A DNA stretch of 64,000 bases from Protula sp. h YS-2021 (GCA_949752745.1 OX457025.1:52287098-52351097), one strand, 5' to 3'. Shown: positions 7,132-15,630, counted from the stretch's first letter. The notes: a model not told the origin generated them from the letters alone. Translations and numbers: made by a program.

Positions 7132-8511
7132 ATGTCTCTCATTCATAATCATTCGTGTGAATGTAGTCTTTCTCCATTGGAATGGTTTCACGTACCACCA
7201 ACGCAAACTGCTGTAGAGAAAAGTTATAATGTTGACTATCAACCACTTACAAGCATTAGAGAAGGCGCTCCAATAGAATTCTACATTCCTGCGAGTACAG
7301 AAGAATATCTAGATTTAAAGAACAGCAAACTTCATATTGTATGTCGCATTCTAAAGGCTGATGGAACAGAGTGTGGCGCAGATGATAATGTCTCTTGCAT
7401 CAATGATGTGTTTAATGGGTTATGGTCTAATATTGAATTGTTTCTGAATGATCGTTTGGTTTCGCATAGCAACAATACTCATGGTTATACCAGCATTATC
7501 TCTCATGTCATCCATGATTCGGAAGAAAGTCTACATTCTGAGCGCTCTATGCGTCTCATGTATAAGGATACTGCTGGGTCAATGAATAGTCATGAGGTGA
7601 AAAGACCTAATCATGAACAATATGTATCCGGGTTTCATGTCAATGCCGACGGCGGTGACTTGGCTGAGCAAGGAAACAATGGCTTACATCATCGTTATTT
7701 GCATACACGTCTTAGCCGTGATGTTATGCTCACAGGTGGTTTAAGGATAGATTTGTTTGAGCAGGATCGTTATCTTCCGAATGGTATCAGTTTGAAATTG
7801 CGTTTCCATAGACAAAAAGATGACTATGTATTGATGGCTGCAGATAATACCTATAAGGTAGAAGTGAAAGAGGCATTTTTAACCATTCGCAAAGTGAGGG
7901 TGAGTCCAGGTATTCAGTTAGGACATACAGATGCATTGATGAAAAGTCCTGCCAAGATCATCATCACTAGAAAAGAATGTAAAGTCTTGGCTATTCCAGC
8001 AGGCTTTCAGTCTTTTGTGAAAGATAACATCTTTTTGGGTCAATTACCAAATCGTATTGTCATTGGTCTGGTTCATAATGAAGCTTTTGGTGGATCAGTA
8101 TTGAGGAATCCATATGATTTCAAACATTTTGATCTGGACTATATGCAACTGTACACGGATGGTGAACCAGTTCTATCCAAACCTCTCAAGCTTGACATTA
8201 CACAGAACAAATACCTGGACGCTTTTGAAACGCTTTACAAATCGTTTGATCGATTGAATGGTGAGAAAAGTTCCATTATAAAACGGGAAGATTGGCCTAG
8301 AGGTTATGCTTTATTTTCGTTTGACTTAACACCGGATTATGATGGTGATGATCATTTTCCCCTGATCAAGCATGGGAATTTGCGGCTAGAAATGAACTTT
8401 GCTACGGCTTTGCAACCTACCATCAATGTCATTGTCTATGCTGAATTTGACAACATTATTGAAATAAGTGCATCCAATTCGACTACCAGTCATGAACACG
8501 AAGCAGATTGA
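7132..8511 (+). CDS. Major capsid protein, double jelly-roll (459 aa)
   Basis: The hexon-like capsid protein. The N-terminus PLTSIREGAPIEFYIPASTEEYLDL is the typical first strand region of Polinton MCPs. The middle holds a GGLRIDLFEQDRYLPNGISLKLRFHR segment and the C-terminus a strand-rich jelly-roll ending in INVIVYAEFDNIIEI. The length fits the family, and the frame is complete with no stops or shifts. Together with the penton, ATPase and protease it means that the particle genes of this copy are intact, which supports recent activity. Confidence 0.92.
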   Translation: MSLIHNHSCECSLSPLEWFHVPPTQTAVEKSYNVDYQPLTSIREGAPIEFYIPASTEEYLDLKNSKLHIVCRILKADGTECGADDNVSCINDVFNGLWSNIELFLNDRLVSHSNNTHGYTSIISHVIHDSEESLHSERSMRLMYKDTAGSMNSHEVKRPNHEQYVSGFHVNADGGDLAEQGNNGLHHRYLHTRLSRDVMLTGGLRIDLFEQDRYLPNGISLKLRFHRQKDDYVLMAADNTYKVEVKEAFLTIRKVRVSPGIQLGHTDALMKSPAKIIITRKECKVLAIPAGFQSFVKDNIFLGQLPNRIVIGLVHNEAFGGSVLRNPYDFKHFDLDYMQLYTDGEPVLSKPLKLDITQNKYLDAFETLYKSFDRLNGEKSSIIKREDWPRGYALFSFDLTPDYDGDDHFPLIKHGNLRLEMNFATALQPTINVIVYAEFDNIIEISASNSTTSHEHEAD

Positions 8512-8929
8512 TGCCATACTGAGTCATGATGTCATGACCAAAGACTTGTTTCAAGGCGTGTTTGCCATGGACCAGTTACCATCTTTACAACGCGGCGCCT
8601 ATGTCATCAACACAGACGATCAAGATGAACCAGGAGAACATTGGGTGGCAGTGTATTATGATAAAGACCCTGTGGAATATTTTGACTCTTATGGACTGTT
8701 CCCTCTCGATGATCGTTTAGATATGTTTTTAAGAAATGACTATATGTATAATTCTATATCATTACAAACGCCAATATCATCATCATGTGGTTTTTATTGT
8801 GTATATTATATATGGCATAGAGCTCGAGGTCAGAGTATGTTTGATATTGTGAATATATTAAAAAGAAAGGATGGTGATTTTATTGTAAAGGATTTTGTAT
8901 ATAGACATTATAAACCATTGTTTTATTAA
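8492..8929 (+). CDS. Adenain-like cysteine protease (145 aa)
   Basis: A maturation protease of the Ulp1/adenovirus protease clan. The catalytic residues are visible in order: His in GEHWVAVYY, Asp in EYFDSYG, and Cys in SSSCGFYCVYY. I chose ATG 8492 (MNTKQIDAIL); the frame opens upstream at 8468 only with a non-ATG codon. It overlaps the end of the capsid gene by 20 bases. The size is on the short side of the family. The gene is intact. A polyadenylation signal follows at 9007. Confidence 0.9.
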   Translation: MNTKQIDAILSHDVMTKDLFQGVFAMDQLPSLQRGAYVINTDDQDEPGEHWVAVYYDKDPVEYFDSYGLFPLDDRLDMFLRNDYMYNSISLQTPISSSCGFYCVYYIWHRARGQSMFDIVNILKRKDGDFIVKDFVYRHYKPLFY

Positions 8930-9228
8930 TGTTGTTGTTGTTATATTAGTTAAGTTGTAGTTAAGTTGTTGTTGTTATATTAGTTAAGTTGTTGTTGTTG
9001 TTGTTAAATAAAACAAACCAAGTTTTCAAACAGTCTTGTTTATTGTGTTCTATTTACAAAGTCTATTTACACTATTTACAAATTCTTAACTACAAACGCT
9101 ATTTACACTATTTACAAATTCTATTTACATATTCTATTTATAAATTCTATTTACAAAGTTTACAAAGTCTATTTACACTATTTACAAACTCTTAACTACA
9201 AAGTCTATTTACACTATTTACAAACTTT
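8930..9228. repeat. AT-rich repeat spacer between convergent gene blocks
   Basis: This begins with GTT-rich repeats (8936-9005) and continues as imperfect copies of CTATTTACAAA (about 9045-9235). It separates the plus and minus transcription units and holds AATAAA signals on both strands. Confidence 0.8.
9007..9012 (+). terminator. Polyadenylation signal, plus-strand block
   Basis: AATAAA lies 78 bases after the protease stop. Confidence 0.6.
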
Positions 9229-9233
9229 TTATT
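9228..9233 (-). terminator. Polyadenylation signal, minus-strand block
   Basis: AATAAA on the minus strand overlaps the stop codon of the last minus-strand gene. A second AATAAA on this strand is at 9039-9044. Confidence 0.5.
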
Positions 9234-9603
9234 TACAAACACATTCATTTTTCAATACATTCATCAATGAATACCATTCATTAGAATCTAAATTGATATA
9301 GGTATCATAGACATTGCATCCATGTTTGTAAATGCTATGAAAGCTCACATAACACACATCACCAAACTTTATCACTTTAACAGTTTCATGTTCAGACAGT
9401 TTCAGTTCATATCCTTCTTCTAAGTCAATGTCCATCACACGCATAGGTTGTGTCAGCTCAATGGATTTGGTGCCCCGCATAAGCCATATTTCTGTTTCTT
9501 TGAATTCAAGCGTTAGGTTCTTTCCAATCCAATGCTTGTAACAGCGCGTTCCATTCCACTGTGTTGAGGGTGATGTAGTCGTAGCATTCTGTAAGCTCGT
9601 CAT
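9229..9603 (-). CDS. PC4-like small protein (124 aa)
   Basis: ATG 9603 is the first usable start; the frame opens slightly upstream with TTG only. Two strand-rich segments are seen. The second ends in YINLDSNEWYSLMNVLKN, the hydrophobic-Trp-helix pattern of PC4-type ssDNA-binding domains that is shared with 9506-9847, 9902-10273, 10286-10640 and 892-1542. It overlaps the upstream gene by about 98 bases in another frame. The stop lies in a polyadenylation signal. It probably belongs to an element-specific ssDNA-binding family. Confidence 0.55.
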   Translation of the reverse strand: MTSLQNATTTSPSTQWNGTRCYKHWIGKNLTLEFKETEIWLMRGTKSIELTQPMRVMDIDLEEGYELKLSEHETVKVIKFGDVCYVSFHSIYKHGCNVYDTYINLDSNEWYSLMNVLKNECVCK

Positions 9604-9847
9604 ATTGGCGAAATTGTACAAACACGTCTAAGCAGTTCTCAGTCACACGCACTTCTAATTCATTTGAGACTGTCAGGAGAAAGCCAGGTATCCTGAACTT
9701 CTCTAGATGGTCTTTCAACACGGATTGGTCATCAAGTGATAGGACGAGATACTGTCCAAAATGTCTTAGCACAATGTCATCATATTCGTTTCTCAGATAT
9801 GAGAATCCATGCGTAATTGGTTTATATTCCGTTAAAAAGTCTTCCAT
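9506..9847 (-). CDS. PC4-like small protein (113 aa)
   Basis: ATG 9847 (MEDFLTEY) is used because the upstream extension starts with TTG. The C-terminal segment DYITLNTVEWNALLQALD repeats the PC4-like strand-Trp-helix signature. An acidic N-terminal part precedes it. It is preceded by CATAAAAAC on the minus strand, which holds the stop codon of the neighbouring upstream gene and may be its TATA box. Confidence 0.5.
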   Translation of the reverse strand: MEDFLTEYKPITHGFSYLRNEYDDIVLRHFGQYLVLSLDDQSVLKDHLEKFRIPGFLLTVSNELEVRVTENCLDVFVQFRQYDELTECYDYITLNTVEWNALLQALDWKEPNA

Positions 9848-9901
9848 CTCGTTCAACAGTCAGATGAACTATGAGCTGTCTCCTTGTCTGCAAAGACGTT
9901 T

Positions 9902-10273
9902 TTATGCTCGCAAGATGGTGAAGAGTGGATGTTGTATCGCTTCTAGGAATCGTAAGACTGCCTGCCAGTTTTTGATATCAAAGAGGATCAAATCTGTATA
10001 TGGTGTATCTGGCACAACTCCCTTATAATCCTTTGGATAATCCTGTAAAAGATTTCTACAGATTTCTACACGTATGTTAGAATCATATTCAGCTACCGTC
10101 ACTTCCACTTTATTTTCAAGTCTACGTTTAAACCCAGGTTCAAGTGGTATGTTTTTAAAGTCTTTCCACACTTCAGGTTTAAACCGATGATAACTTGTCT
10201 TAGAATCTAGTATCACTTCATTCCTCTCATTGACAGTAAGGTAAACACCACCGTTCAGCATGAGTGCATTCAT
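9902..10273 (-). CDS. PC4-like small protein (123 aa)
   Basis: Two PC4-like segments are visible: an N-terminal one (GGVYLTVNERNEVILD, ending in FKPEVWKDFKNI) and a C-terminal one (LILFDIKNWQAVLRFLEAI). ATG 10273 is clear. The TAA stop (9902-9904) overlaps a CATAAAAA box that could drive the next gene. The protein is intact. Like its neighbours it probably binds ssDNA or acts in transcription. Confidence 0.5.
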   Translation of the reverse strand: MNALMLNGGVYLTVNERNEVILDSKTSYHRFKPEVWKDFKNIPLEPGFKRRLENKVEVTVAEYDSNIRVEICRNLLQDYPKDYKGVVPDTPYTDLILFDIKNWQAVLRFLEAIQHPLFTILRA

Positions 10274-10285
10274 GTTTTTACCTTG

Positions 10286-10640
10286 TTATGACTTGTCGTC
10301 TTGTCTGCGAAGCCTTTTATCCACTTCTTTCACCTGCTTCTTCAGCATTTTCCATTCAGGTATTGTCAGCAAGATACCCTTTTTCGTTGGACGGTTTTTT
10401 TCCAGTCCCCTCATCTCTGAGGTATTTGCGAATGTTTATCACACCTTCATTACTTTGTTTCATAATCTTGATATACTTTCCATTGCCTAGAGAAAGCATT
10501 CCATCCCACGACTGTGGTGTTGGTACCGTCGTCTCCACTTTTAATTTCTTGATGGTATTGTCAGGATGTTTCACAGTCATGTCTTTGACTGTATCAGCAA
10601 GAGTATCCATATCCGTTGTTGCAGATCTTTTCCGATTCAT
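10286..10640 (-). pseudogene. PC4 (p15) coactivator-like ssDNA-binding protein, frame broken
   Basis: This is the member closest to classical PC4. After a polar, charged N-terminal tail it has SLGNGKYIKIMKQSNEGVINIRKYL, a strand pair typical of PC4. The ATG frame ends at 10356, but the expected final strand and Trp-containing helix continue in another frame from about 10384 down to a stop at 10286. The switch lies near a run of five A (minus strand), so it is either a real indel, a slippery site or a sequencing error. A TATATAAGG box lies upstream at about 10694. In cells PC4 binds ssDNA and modulates transcription and repair; here a role in element replication or gene control is inferred. 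Confidence 0.6.
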
Positions 10641-10691
10641 GTTGACGCTTCAGTGTTCACACCTCAACTAACTCTAAAGTTGAAGTGTCTC

Positions 10692-10700
10692 CCCCTTATA
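10692..10700 (-). promoter_or_regulatory. TATA box overlapping the polymerase stop codon
   Basis: TATATAAGG on the minus strand contains the TAA stop (10696-10698) of the polymerase ORF and lies about 52 bases before the ATG at 10640. Confidence 0.6.
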
Positions 10701-13020
10701 TACTGTAATGCCCATGCGCCAAAGTGGAATAACCATCACTCATCACATATCGCTTGTCATCAAAGGGAGAGAGAGCCACTTTCCTCAACTTCTCCGAGAA
10801 GATCTGGTGGTCATGACTTCGAATGATGTGTCCTGTGGTCATCGTTTGTGTTTGGTTGAACAAACTGTCTCTATACTGCTGATGTTTCATACGTCTTTGA
10901 CATGCGCGAGTAATGCCTTTAGCCGTACGTTTTTCTTTCCCACCATACATCATACTGTACATTTTCGGTCGAAGTCCAACAAACTCTTCTATGGGAATAC
11001 CCGCCGTCTCATCTTTCATTTTCCCAAGCACTTTCTTGTTCACGTTGGAATGCAGGAAATGATCTGGGGGATAGTCACTTGTGTCGAACAAGTCGGCATC
11101 TTCCTGCATGTCTTTGTAGATATCTTCCGTTTCTATGTCATAACATAGACTGTCGGTGTCGCTGAACAACAGCTTGGCGTCGGGATACTTGGTCATGATG
11201 TAGTTGTAATGAAACTGGAACATGAGCACCTTGCTGAGGTCGAGAATGGTGAAACCAACTTGAATGGGTTTATCCAGAAGCAGATCCACTTTGCGCAAAT
11301 GTACCGCGGTTAAATCTTCGTTGAAAATTCTAAATTTGTGGAAGGAAGGTTTGGCCACAAGTTTCTTGAACCGCTTTTCTTTGTGAACAAGTTCCACATT
11401 CATGCGTTTTCTCACATTTTCCATGGTTTTGCCAAACACCGAGTTGTTCATCAATTTGAAGAAGTCTTTCTCAAACGGGTTCTTGGCCAACTTTCTCTTT
11501 TCCGTGTTTAAGGAGATGTATTTTGCCAACCATTTGCTCTGTGCAAACATGATGGCACGGTGCACCTTCATGACTTTCAATCCCAGTGAGACATATTGCT
11601 GTAAATTTCTATAATGAAGCACATATCTCTTCTTGTCACACAGGTTGGGAATGAGCTTTTCACTAGGTTTGCCTTTCATGTTTAGATCTTTCCGTAGCTT
11701 CTGACTATGTTTTGACAATTCTCCCACTTTCACACATTTCCGTTCTGGAGCCACTGGATAGTGATTATGATGATCATGGATTGAATATGGGTATTCCAAA
11801 TCCACTTCTAAAATGTATCCAATCTCATCATCTTCATCCACATCCATAAAGTCAATGGATTCTGGCTCGCTCACCCACATAAATCCACTTTCCGGCATGC
11901 TTTGCGACATGGCCCAGCCATACAAGTTGTTTGCATCCAGGTACGTCAAGTAGTTGGTCGGTTTCAAGGGATCGTAATCTGCTACGTAGGGGTTATTTGC
12001 TTTCGCATACTTGTGTGTGATGACAGATATTCCTCCACGTAGACCTTGTTCAACCATTTGGTACATGTCAATGTCGCTGATCAATTCCAATTTCACCTTT
12101 GTCGCTTTCAACATGGCATCCCACGACAGTCCTGGCGCTGTATAGTAGTGAGCTGGATCCAATTCATACGTGTTGAGACATACGTGACGAAAGTTTTCAA
12201 ACACGTCAGCCAGCAGCAACACATCTGATTTCAGGTACAGGTCATGGTATTCACCAAATGTAGTACAGTGGAATGTCTCCCACACCTTCTGCGCATGCGC
12301 ATAATCCTCATCGCTAATGTCTTCTTCACTGAGCAGACTGTAAAACTTGTCCTTGGACGGTAGTTGTGTTTCAGCAAACTTGGATGGCTCATCCACGTAA
12401 TCGTAGGGGTACACTCCCTTTCTCAACAGTAACTCTTGTTGGTCACTATCGTGAATGTGTGACGTCATGTGATAAAAGTTGTCTTTCCCTTCTGCTGCCA
12501 GGTTGGATACCAGCTTCTGTAGAGAAGTACTCATGAACTGAAAGCTGTCTGTAAATTTCAGATTGCTCATGGTGAATGCAATATATTTCTCAACGGTGTT
12601 GGGAATGACTGTAATCGTGTCATTTTTTAACTTTCCAATTTCTTCCATGATCAAATGGCTGTCATAGCCTCGTAAATTGTGGAAAAACACAGGAATGATG
12701 AAAGAATCTTCAACATCCTGCTGATCCTTTCGAAATCGAAATTGTAAATTGCATTGACTATGTGCAGCTCCGCGGTATTTACCATTGATATGGTCATGAT
12801 CTCTCACATGATCTGCTCCTAGAGGCTCATGACAAATGTAGCAATCCGTAGCGTTCTTATAATGCTCTTCATCTTCATGAGTCATGACCATTTTCTTTTT
12901 CTGTTGTAAACCATGCACAATACGATCACGCTCATTCACCATATGGTCTAAAAAGACTTTCACAGCATTATCTCCTCGATACACGACTGGTGCACGTGTA
13001 TCATACTGGCTCACAACCAC
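10696..13020 (-). CDS. Protein-primed family B DNA polymerase, exonuclease and polymerase part
   Basis: This replicates the linear element. From the N-terminus: a Cys/His treble-clef-like segment (CYICHEPLG...VRDHDH), the exonuclease motifs (VFFHNLRGYDSHL; the later YHDLYLKSDVLLLADVF), then polymerase motif A (YLDANNLYGWAMSQ), motif B (LMNNSVFGKTMENVRKR) and motif C (LLFSDTDSLCYD). The catalytic Asp residues are present. The ATG at 13020 is only the first Met in this frame; the frame stays open upstream to about 13110 and joins the other half of the gene through a single frame change. The stop lies within the TATA box of the next gene. This half has no internal stops. Confidence 0.92.
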   Translation of the reverse strand: MVVSQYDTRAPVVYRGDNAVKVFLDHMVNERDRIVHGLQQKKKMVMTHEDEEHYKNATDCYICHEPLGADHVRDHDHINGKYRGAAHSQCNLQFRFRKDQQDVEDSFIIPVFFHNLRGYDSHLIMEEIGKLKNDTITVIPNTVEKYIAFTMSNLKFTDSFQFMSTSLQKLVSNLAAEGKDNFYHMTSHIHDSDQQELLLRKGVYPYDYVDEPSKFAETQLPSKDKFYSLLSEEDISDEDYAHAQKVWETFHCTTFGEYHDLYLKSDVLLLADVFENFRHVCLNTYELDPAHYYTAPGLSWDAMLKATKVKLELISDIDMYQMVEQGLRGGISVITHKYAKANNPYVADYDPLKPTNYLTYLDANNLYGWAMSQSMPESGFMWVSEPESIDFMDVDEDDEIGYILEVDLEYPYSIHDHHNHYPVAPERKCVKVGELSKHSQKLRKDLNMKGKPSEKLIPNLCDKKRYVLHYRNLQQYVSLGLKVMKVHRAIMFAQSKWLAKYISLNTEKRKLAKNPFEKDFFKLMNNSVFGKTMENVRKRMNVELVHKEKRFKKLVAKPSFHKFRIFNEDLTAVHLRKVDLLLDKPIQVGFTILDLSKVLMFQFHYNYIMTKYPDAKLLFSDTDSLCYDIETEDIYKDMQEDADLFDTSDYPPDHFLHSNVNKKVLGKMKDETAGIPIEEFVGLRPKMYSMMYGGKEKRTAKGITRACQRRMKHQQYRDSLFNQTQTMTTGHIIRSHDHQIFSEKLRKVALSPFDDKRYVMSDGYSTLAHGHYSI

Positions 13021-13113
13021 ATAGGCGAAGCTGTTTGGACGATGATGTTGATACCTAACTTCTTCATGCTTTTTCGTGAAACATTCAAAGTCTGCATAAA
13101 TGACAAAGGGCGC

Positions 13114-14376
13114 TCACTGTTGTTTGGCTACATTCTTGAACTTGATGAAGGGTTCCTTGGGGAATGATAAACGTTGTGCGCCATGCTTGCCACACACTTC
13201 ACGATGCTTGTCTAACAGATCTTGTCGCCTAAACCCGTGAAGACAGGCGAAACAATAAAATGCAACTCCATCATGTTTTGATCGATAAGCCATCAGTCTG
13301 CTGAAATTCTTGATGAGGCAATAATGTCTTGTCTTGTCATTGCTAATCAAAAGCAAGTTGATTTCTCTCGCACTGGTGTTTCGACTCAGTTGTATGGGAA
13401 CAACTACATCATGTTCATATCCAAACACGTTAATGGATACATCATTCTCCTTTTCAAACTTTGGAATGTCTGTAATCGGTGTTGGAAATGTCATGCCTTC
13501 TACCTTCAATTCGTTCTCAAATGATGTGTAATGACTCACACGATATGGGTGTTGATGATAATGGTGAGGGTGAAGGTGAGCCAGTACAGACCATAAGAAG
13601 CACTTGTTGTCTTTATTCTGAATGTTTAACACACTTAATGTATTCTTTACTTTCTTCGGCAGTGGGATAAAACTGCTTGCTTCCAGAGGCGCTGACGTAG
13701 CTGTATGCACTTCAATGAATAATATGTTATCCAACACCCAGCCAGAACCTTGCCGCTCATGTTCATCAAACCTAGTAAATAATTCTTTATAGGCTTCTGG
13801 TAAGTCCTTCTCAATATCTGTCGGATTGTATGCTGCATATGTTGGACTACTGATGAAGGCATTATCCACCTGTTCTACCATCACGCCTTCAACATTTGGT
13901 GTCATTTTCTTGAAGCGTGCATGTACCACAATGTACCATTTCATGCCATGGTTTAACGTTTCTAACAAATGTCTCTTGATTCTATTCTCTTGTTGTCGCA
14001 TTTCAAGTAGCAAATCTGATCCATCCTCAGGCTCAAACCGTCTTTCCTGCGCGTTTTCACCAAGACTCACTCTTCTGCCTCTGCATACTTGTACCGTCTC
14101 TTTCTTTCTTTGTTCTTCATGAGACACATTTTCCATCTCAGCACATGCATGTGTCTCAAATGCATCCAAAGATGAAAATATCTTGGCGCATTTACAGCAG
14201 AGGACTGGATCAGGTCTTTCAACACCATCTTGTACGGTCTTTCGTCTCTTGACTTCAATCTGCTCAACAAACTCTTCATGAGCACGTTTCATCCTAGCTG
14301 GTTTGCATGTATGTGCCACGAACACTTCCAGAGATGGAAATGTCACATCACAATCATGACAGTAGACTGTTGCCAT
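13114..14376 (-). CDS. Family B DNA polymerase, N-terminal part (420 aa), separated by a frameshift
   Basis: The N-terminal region of the same polymerase. It contains two C2H2-like motifs (YCHDCDVTFPSLEVFVAHTC and a CCKCAKIF...HAC copy), a central domain with NKDNKCFLWSVLAHLHP and later HYCLIKNFSRLM, and a further zinc motif (FYCFACLHGF...HREVCGKHG). This arrangement is usual upstream of the exonuclease in Maverick polymerases. The stop at 13114 is followed by a frame that continues into the catalytic half, so one indel near 13105-13120 separates them. I prefer ATG 14376: an in-frame Met at 14430 falls inside the TATA box (14427-14443). A good splice acceptor lies at about 14403, so the true start may come from a spliced leader. 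Confidence 0.85.
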   Translation of the reverse strand: MATVYCHDCDVTFPSLEVFVAHTCKPARMKRAHEEFVEQIEVKRRKTVQDGVERPDPVLCCKCAKIFSSLDAFETHACAEMENVSHEEQRKKETVQVCRGRRVSLGENAQERRFEPEDGSDLLLEMRQQENRIKRHLLETLNHGMKWYIVVHARFKKMTPNVEGVMVEQVDNAFISSPTYAAYNPTDIEKDLPEAYKELFTRFDEHERQGSGWVLDNILFIEVHTATSAPLEASSFIPLPKKVKNTLSVLNIQNKDNKCFLWSVLAHLHPHHYHQHPYRVSHYTSFENELKVEGMTFPTPITDIPKFEKENDVSINVFGYEHDVVVPIQLSRNTSAREINLLLISNDKTRHYCLIKNFSRLMAYRSKHDGVAFYCFACLHGFRRQDLLDKHREVCGKHGAQRLSFPKEPFIKFKNVAKQQ

Positions 14377-14426
14377 CGTTGTTGCTGTTGCTGTTGCTAG
14401 AACTGAAATGAAGTAAAATATACGTT

Positions 14427-14443
14427 TCACTCTTCCTTTTATA
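14427..14443 (-). promoter_or_regulatory. TATA promoter of the polymerase gene
   Basis: TATAAAAGGAAGAGTGA on the minus strand is identical to 343-359 at the other end of the element and lies about 50 bases before the ATG at 14376. Flanking bases (ACACCAT...AAGTGG) are also similar to the left copy. Confidence 0.7.
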
Positions 14444-14455
14444 CCACTTCAATGG

Positions 14456-14547
14456 TGTGTTAACTCAGCAGAATGTATCACTAGTTGACTAGTTGACATG
14501 TTTCACTCATGCTTTTATTCTGCTTCCATATAATCAAAATATGATGT
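14456..14547 (-). repeat. Polinton right terminal inverted repeat, inner block
   Basis: Its reverse complement resembles 206-292, sharing the ATATTTTGATTA core, a CATAAAAGCATGAGTGAAACA-like box and TGATACATTCTGCTGAG. It is separated from the outer block by the satellite and motif arrays of 14560-16062. Confidence 0.75.
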
Positions 14548-14574
14548 GTAACTTGTTCAAAAATTGTTCAAAAA

Positions 14575-14587
14575 TGCTGACTCAGCA
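14575..14587. promoter_or_regulatory. Perfect T-MARE palindrome
   Basis: TGCTGACTCAGCA is a full 13-bp Maf recognition element (TRE type). An identical 13-mer is at 27441-27453 in the second element. Confidence 0.5.
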
Positions 14588-14714
14588 GAATTTTACTTGT
14601 GTATATGAATGTCTCACTTACAGTTGTGAAGTTGTACTGCTGCACAGCAGAGACATCTAGCGGTGAAGTTAAATGGTCTGCCAAATGGTATTCATCCGCG
14701 AAGAAGCACTGTCA

Positions 14715-14905
14715 TGGTGAAATTTTCAGTCAACTATAACGAAAGTTATCACAATTTTAAGTTAAAATGGCGGTAAAAATGCATACAGCCAGCTGCGCAA
14801 ATAGCCTATGACTACTTTATAACAAAAGTTTACATAAAACTGAATCAAACATGATTTATATGAAATTTTCATATAAATCGACCAAGTATAACGAAAGGTA
14901 TTGTT
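14715..14905. repeat. Copy of the 162-bp satellite inside the Polinton
   Basis: It contains AACTATAACGAAAGTTAT, TTAAAATGGCGG and ATGCATACAGCCAGCTGCGC, the same unit that is tandemly repeated at 24720-25500 and 27850-29300. It ties the Polinton end to the second element. Confidence 0.8.
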
Positions 14906-14934
14906 TTACAAAGTTTCAATTAAGCAAATAACCA

Positions 14935-15430
14935 AAGTTTGCTTACAAAGTTTGTTTACAAAGTTTGTTTACAAAGTTTGTTTACGAAGTTTGCTTACAA
15001 ATTTTCAATTATGTAAATAAGTCAAGTTTGTTTACAAAGTTTGCTTACAAATTTTGTTTATAAAGTTTGTTTACAAATTTTGTTTATAAAGTTTGTTTAC
15101 AAAGTTTGTTTACAAAGTTTGTTTACAAATTTTGTTTATAAAGTTTGTTTACAAAGTTTGTTTACAAATTTTATTTATAAATTTGTTTACACAGTTTGTT
15201 TACAAAGTTTGTTTACAAAGTTTGTTTACAAATTTTCAATTATGTAAATAAGTCAAGTTTGCTTACAAATTTTGTTTATAAAGTTTGTTTACAAATTTTG
15301 TTCATAAAGTTTGTTTACAAAGTTTGTTTACACAGTTTGTTTACAAAGTTTGTTTACAAAGTTTCAATTATGCAAATAACTAAAGTTTGTTTACAAAGTT
15401 TGTTTACAAAGTTTGTTTGCAAATAACTAA
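14935..15430. repeat. 13-bp minisatellite with about 20 TTGTTTAC motifs
   Basis: The unit TTTGTTTACAAAG is repeated with variants (TTTATAAAG, TTTACAAATT), grouped in higher-order blocks separated by CAATTATGTAAATAAGTCAAG-like spacers (about 15004, 15236 and 15365). TTGTTTAC is the FoxO/DAF-16 consensus. Confidence 0.85.
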
Positions 15431-15469
15431 AGTTCACTTTTTATTTATAAAGTTTCAATAAACACTTAC

Positions 15470-15584
15470 CGGAATAGTTGTCACTGGATGCCATCCCTGG
15501 ATCTGATGTGATTCAATTGTAGTGTGTAACTCTTGCTCCACTTACCGAAATGACTGTCACTGCTGTATGCTCATCCCTTATATA
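15470..15584 (-). promoter_or_regulatory. Candidate promoter and two short leader exons (minus strand)
   Basis: A minus-strand TATATAAG (15577-15584) is followed by two short segments ending in good splice donors: CG|GTAAGTGG (exon end 15546) and CG|GTAAGTGTT (exon end 15470). The two segments look like a duplication. An ATG at 15494 precedes the second donor by 25 bases (phase 1). The acceptor at 14403/14402 upstream of the polymerase would keep the frame. This is predicted from signals only. Confidence 0.35.
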
Positions 15585-15630
15585 CCCCTCTGATGGAACT
15601 GAAGCTGACTTGACAGAATGTTACTCGCCT

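Noticed and set aside
13324..14122. Plus-strand frames opposite the polymerase gene
   Set aside because: Shadow frames; the minus strand carries conserved polymerase motifs.
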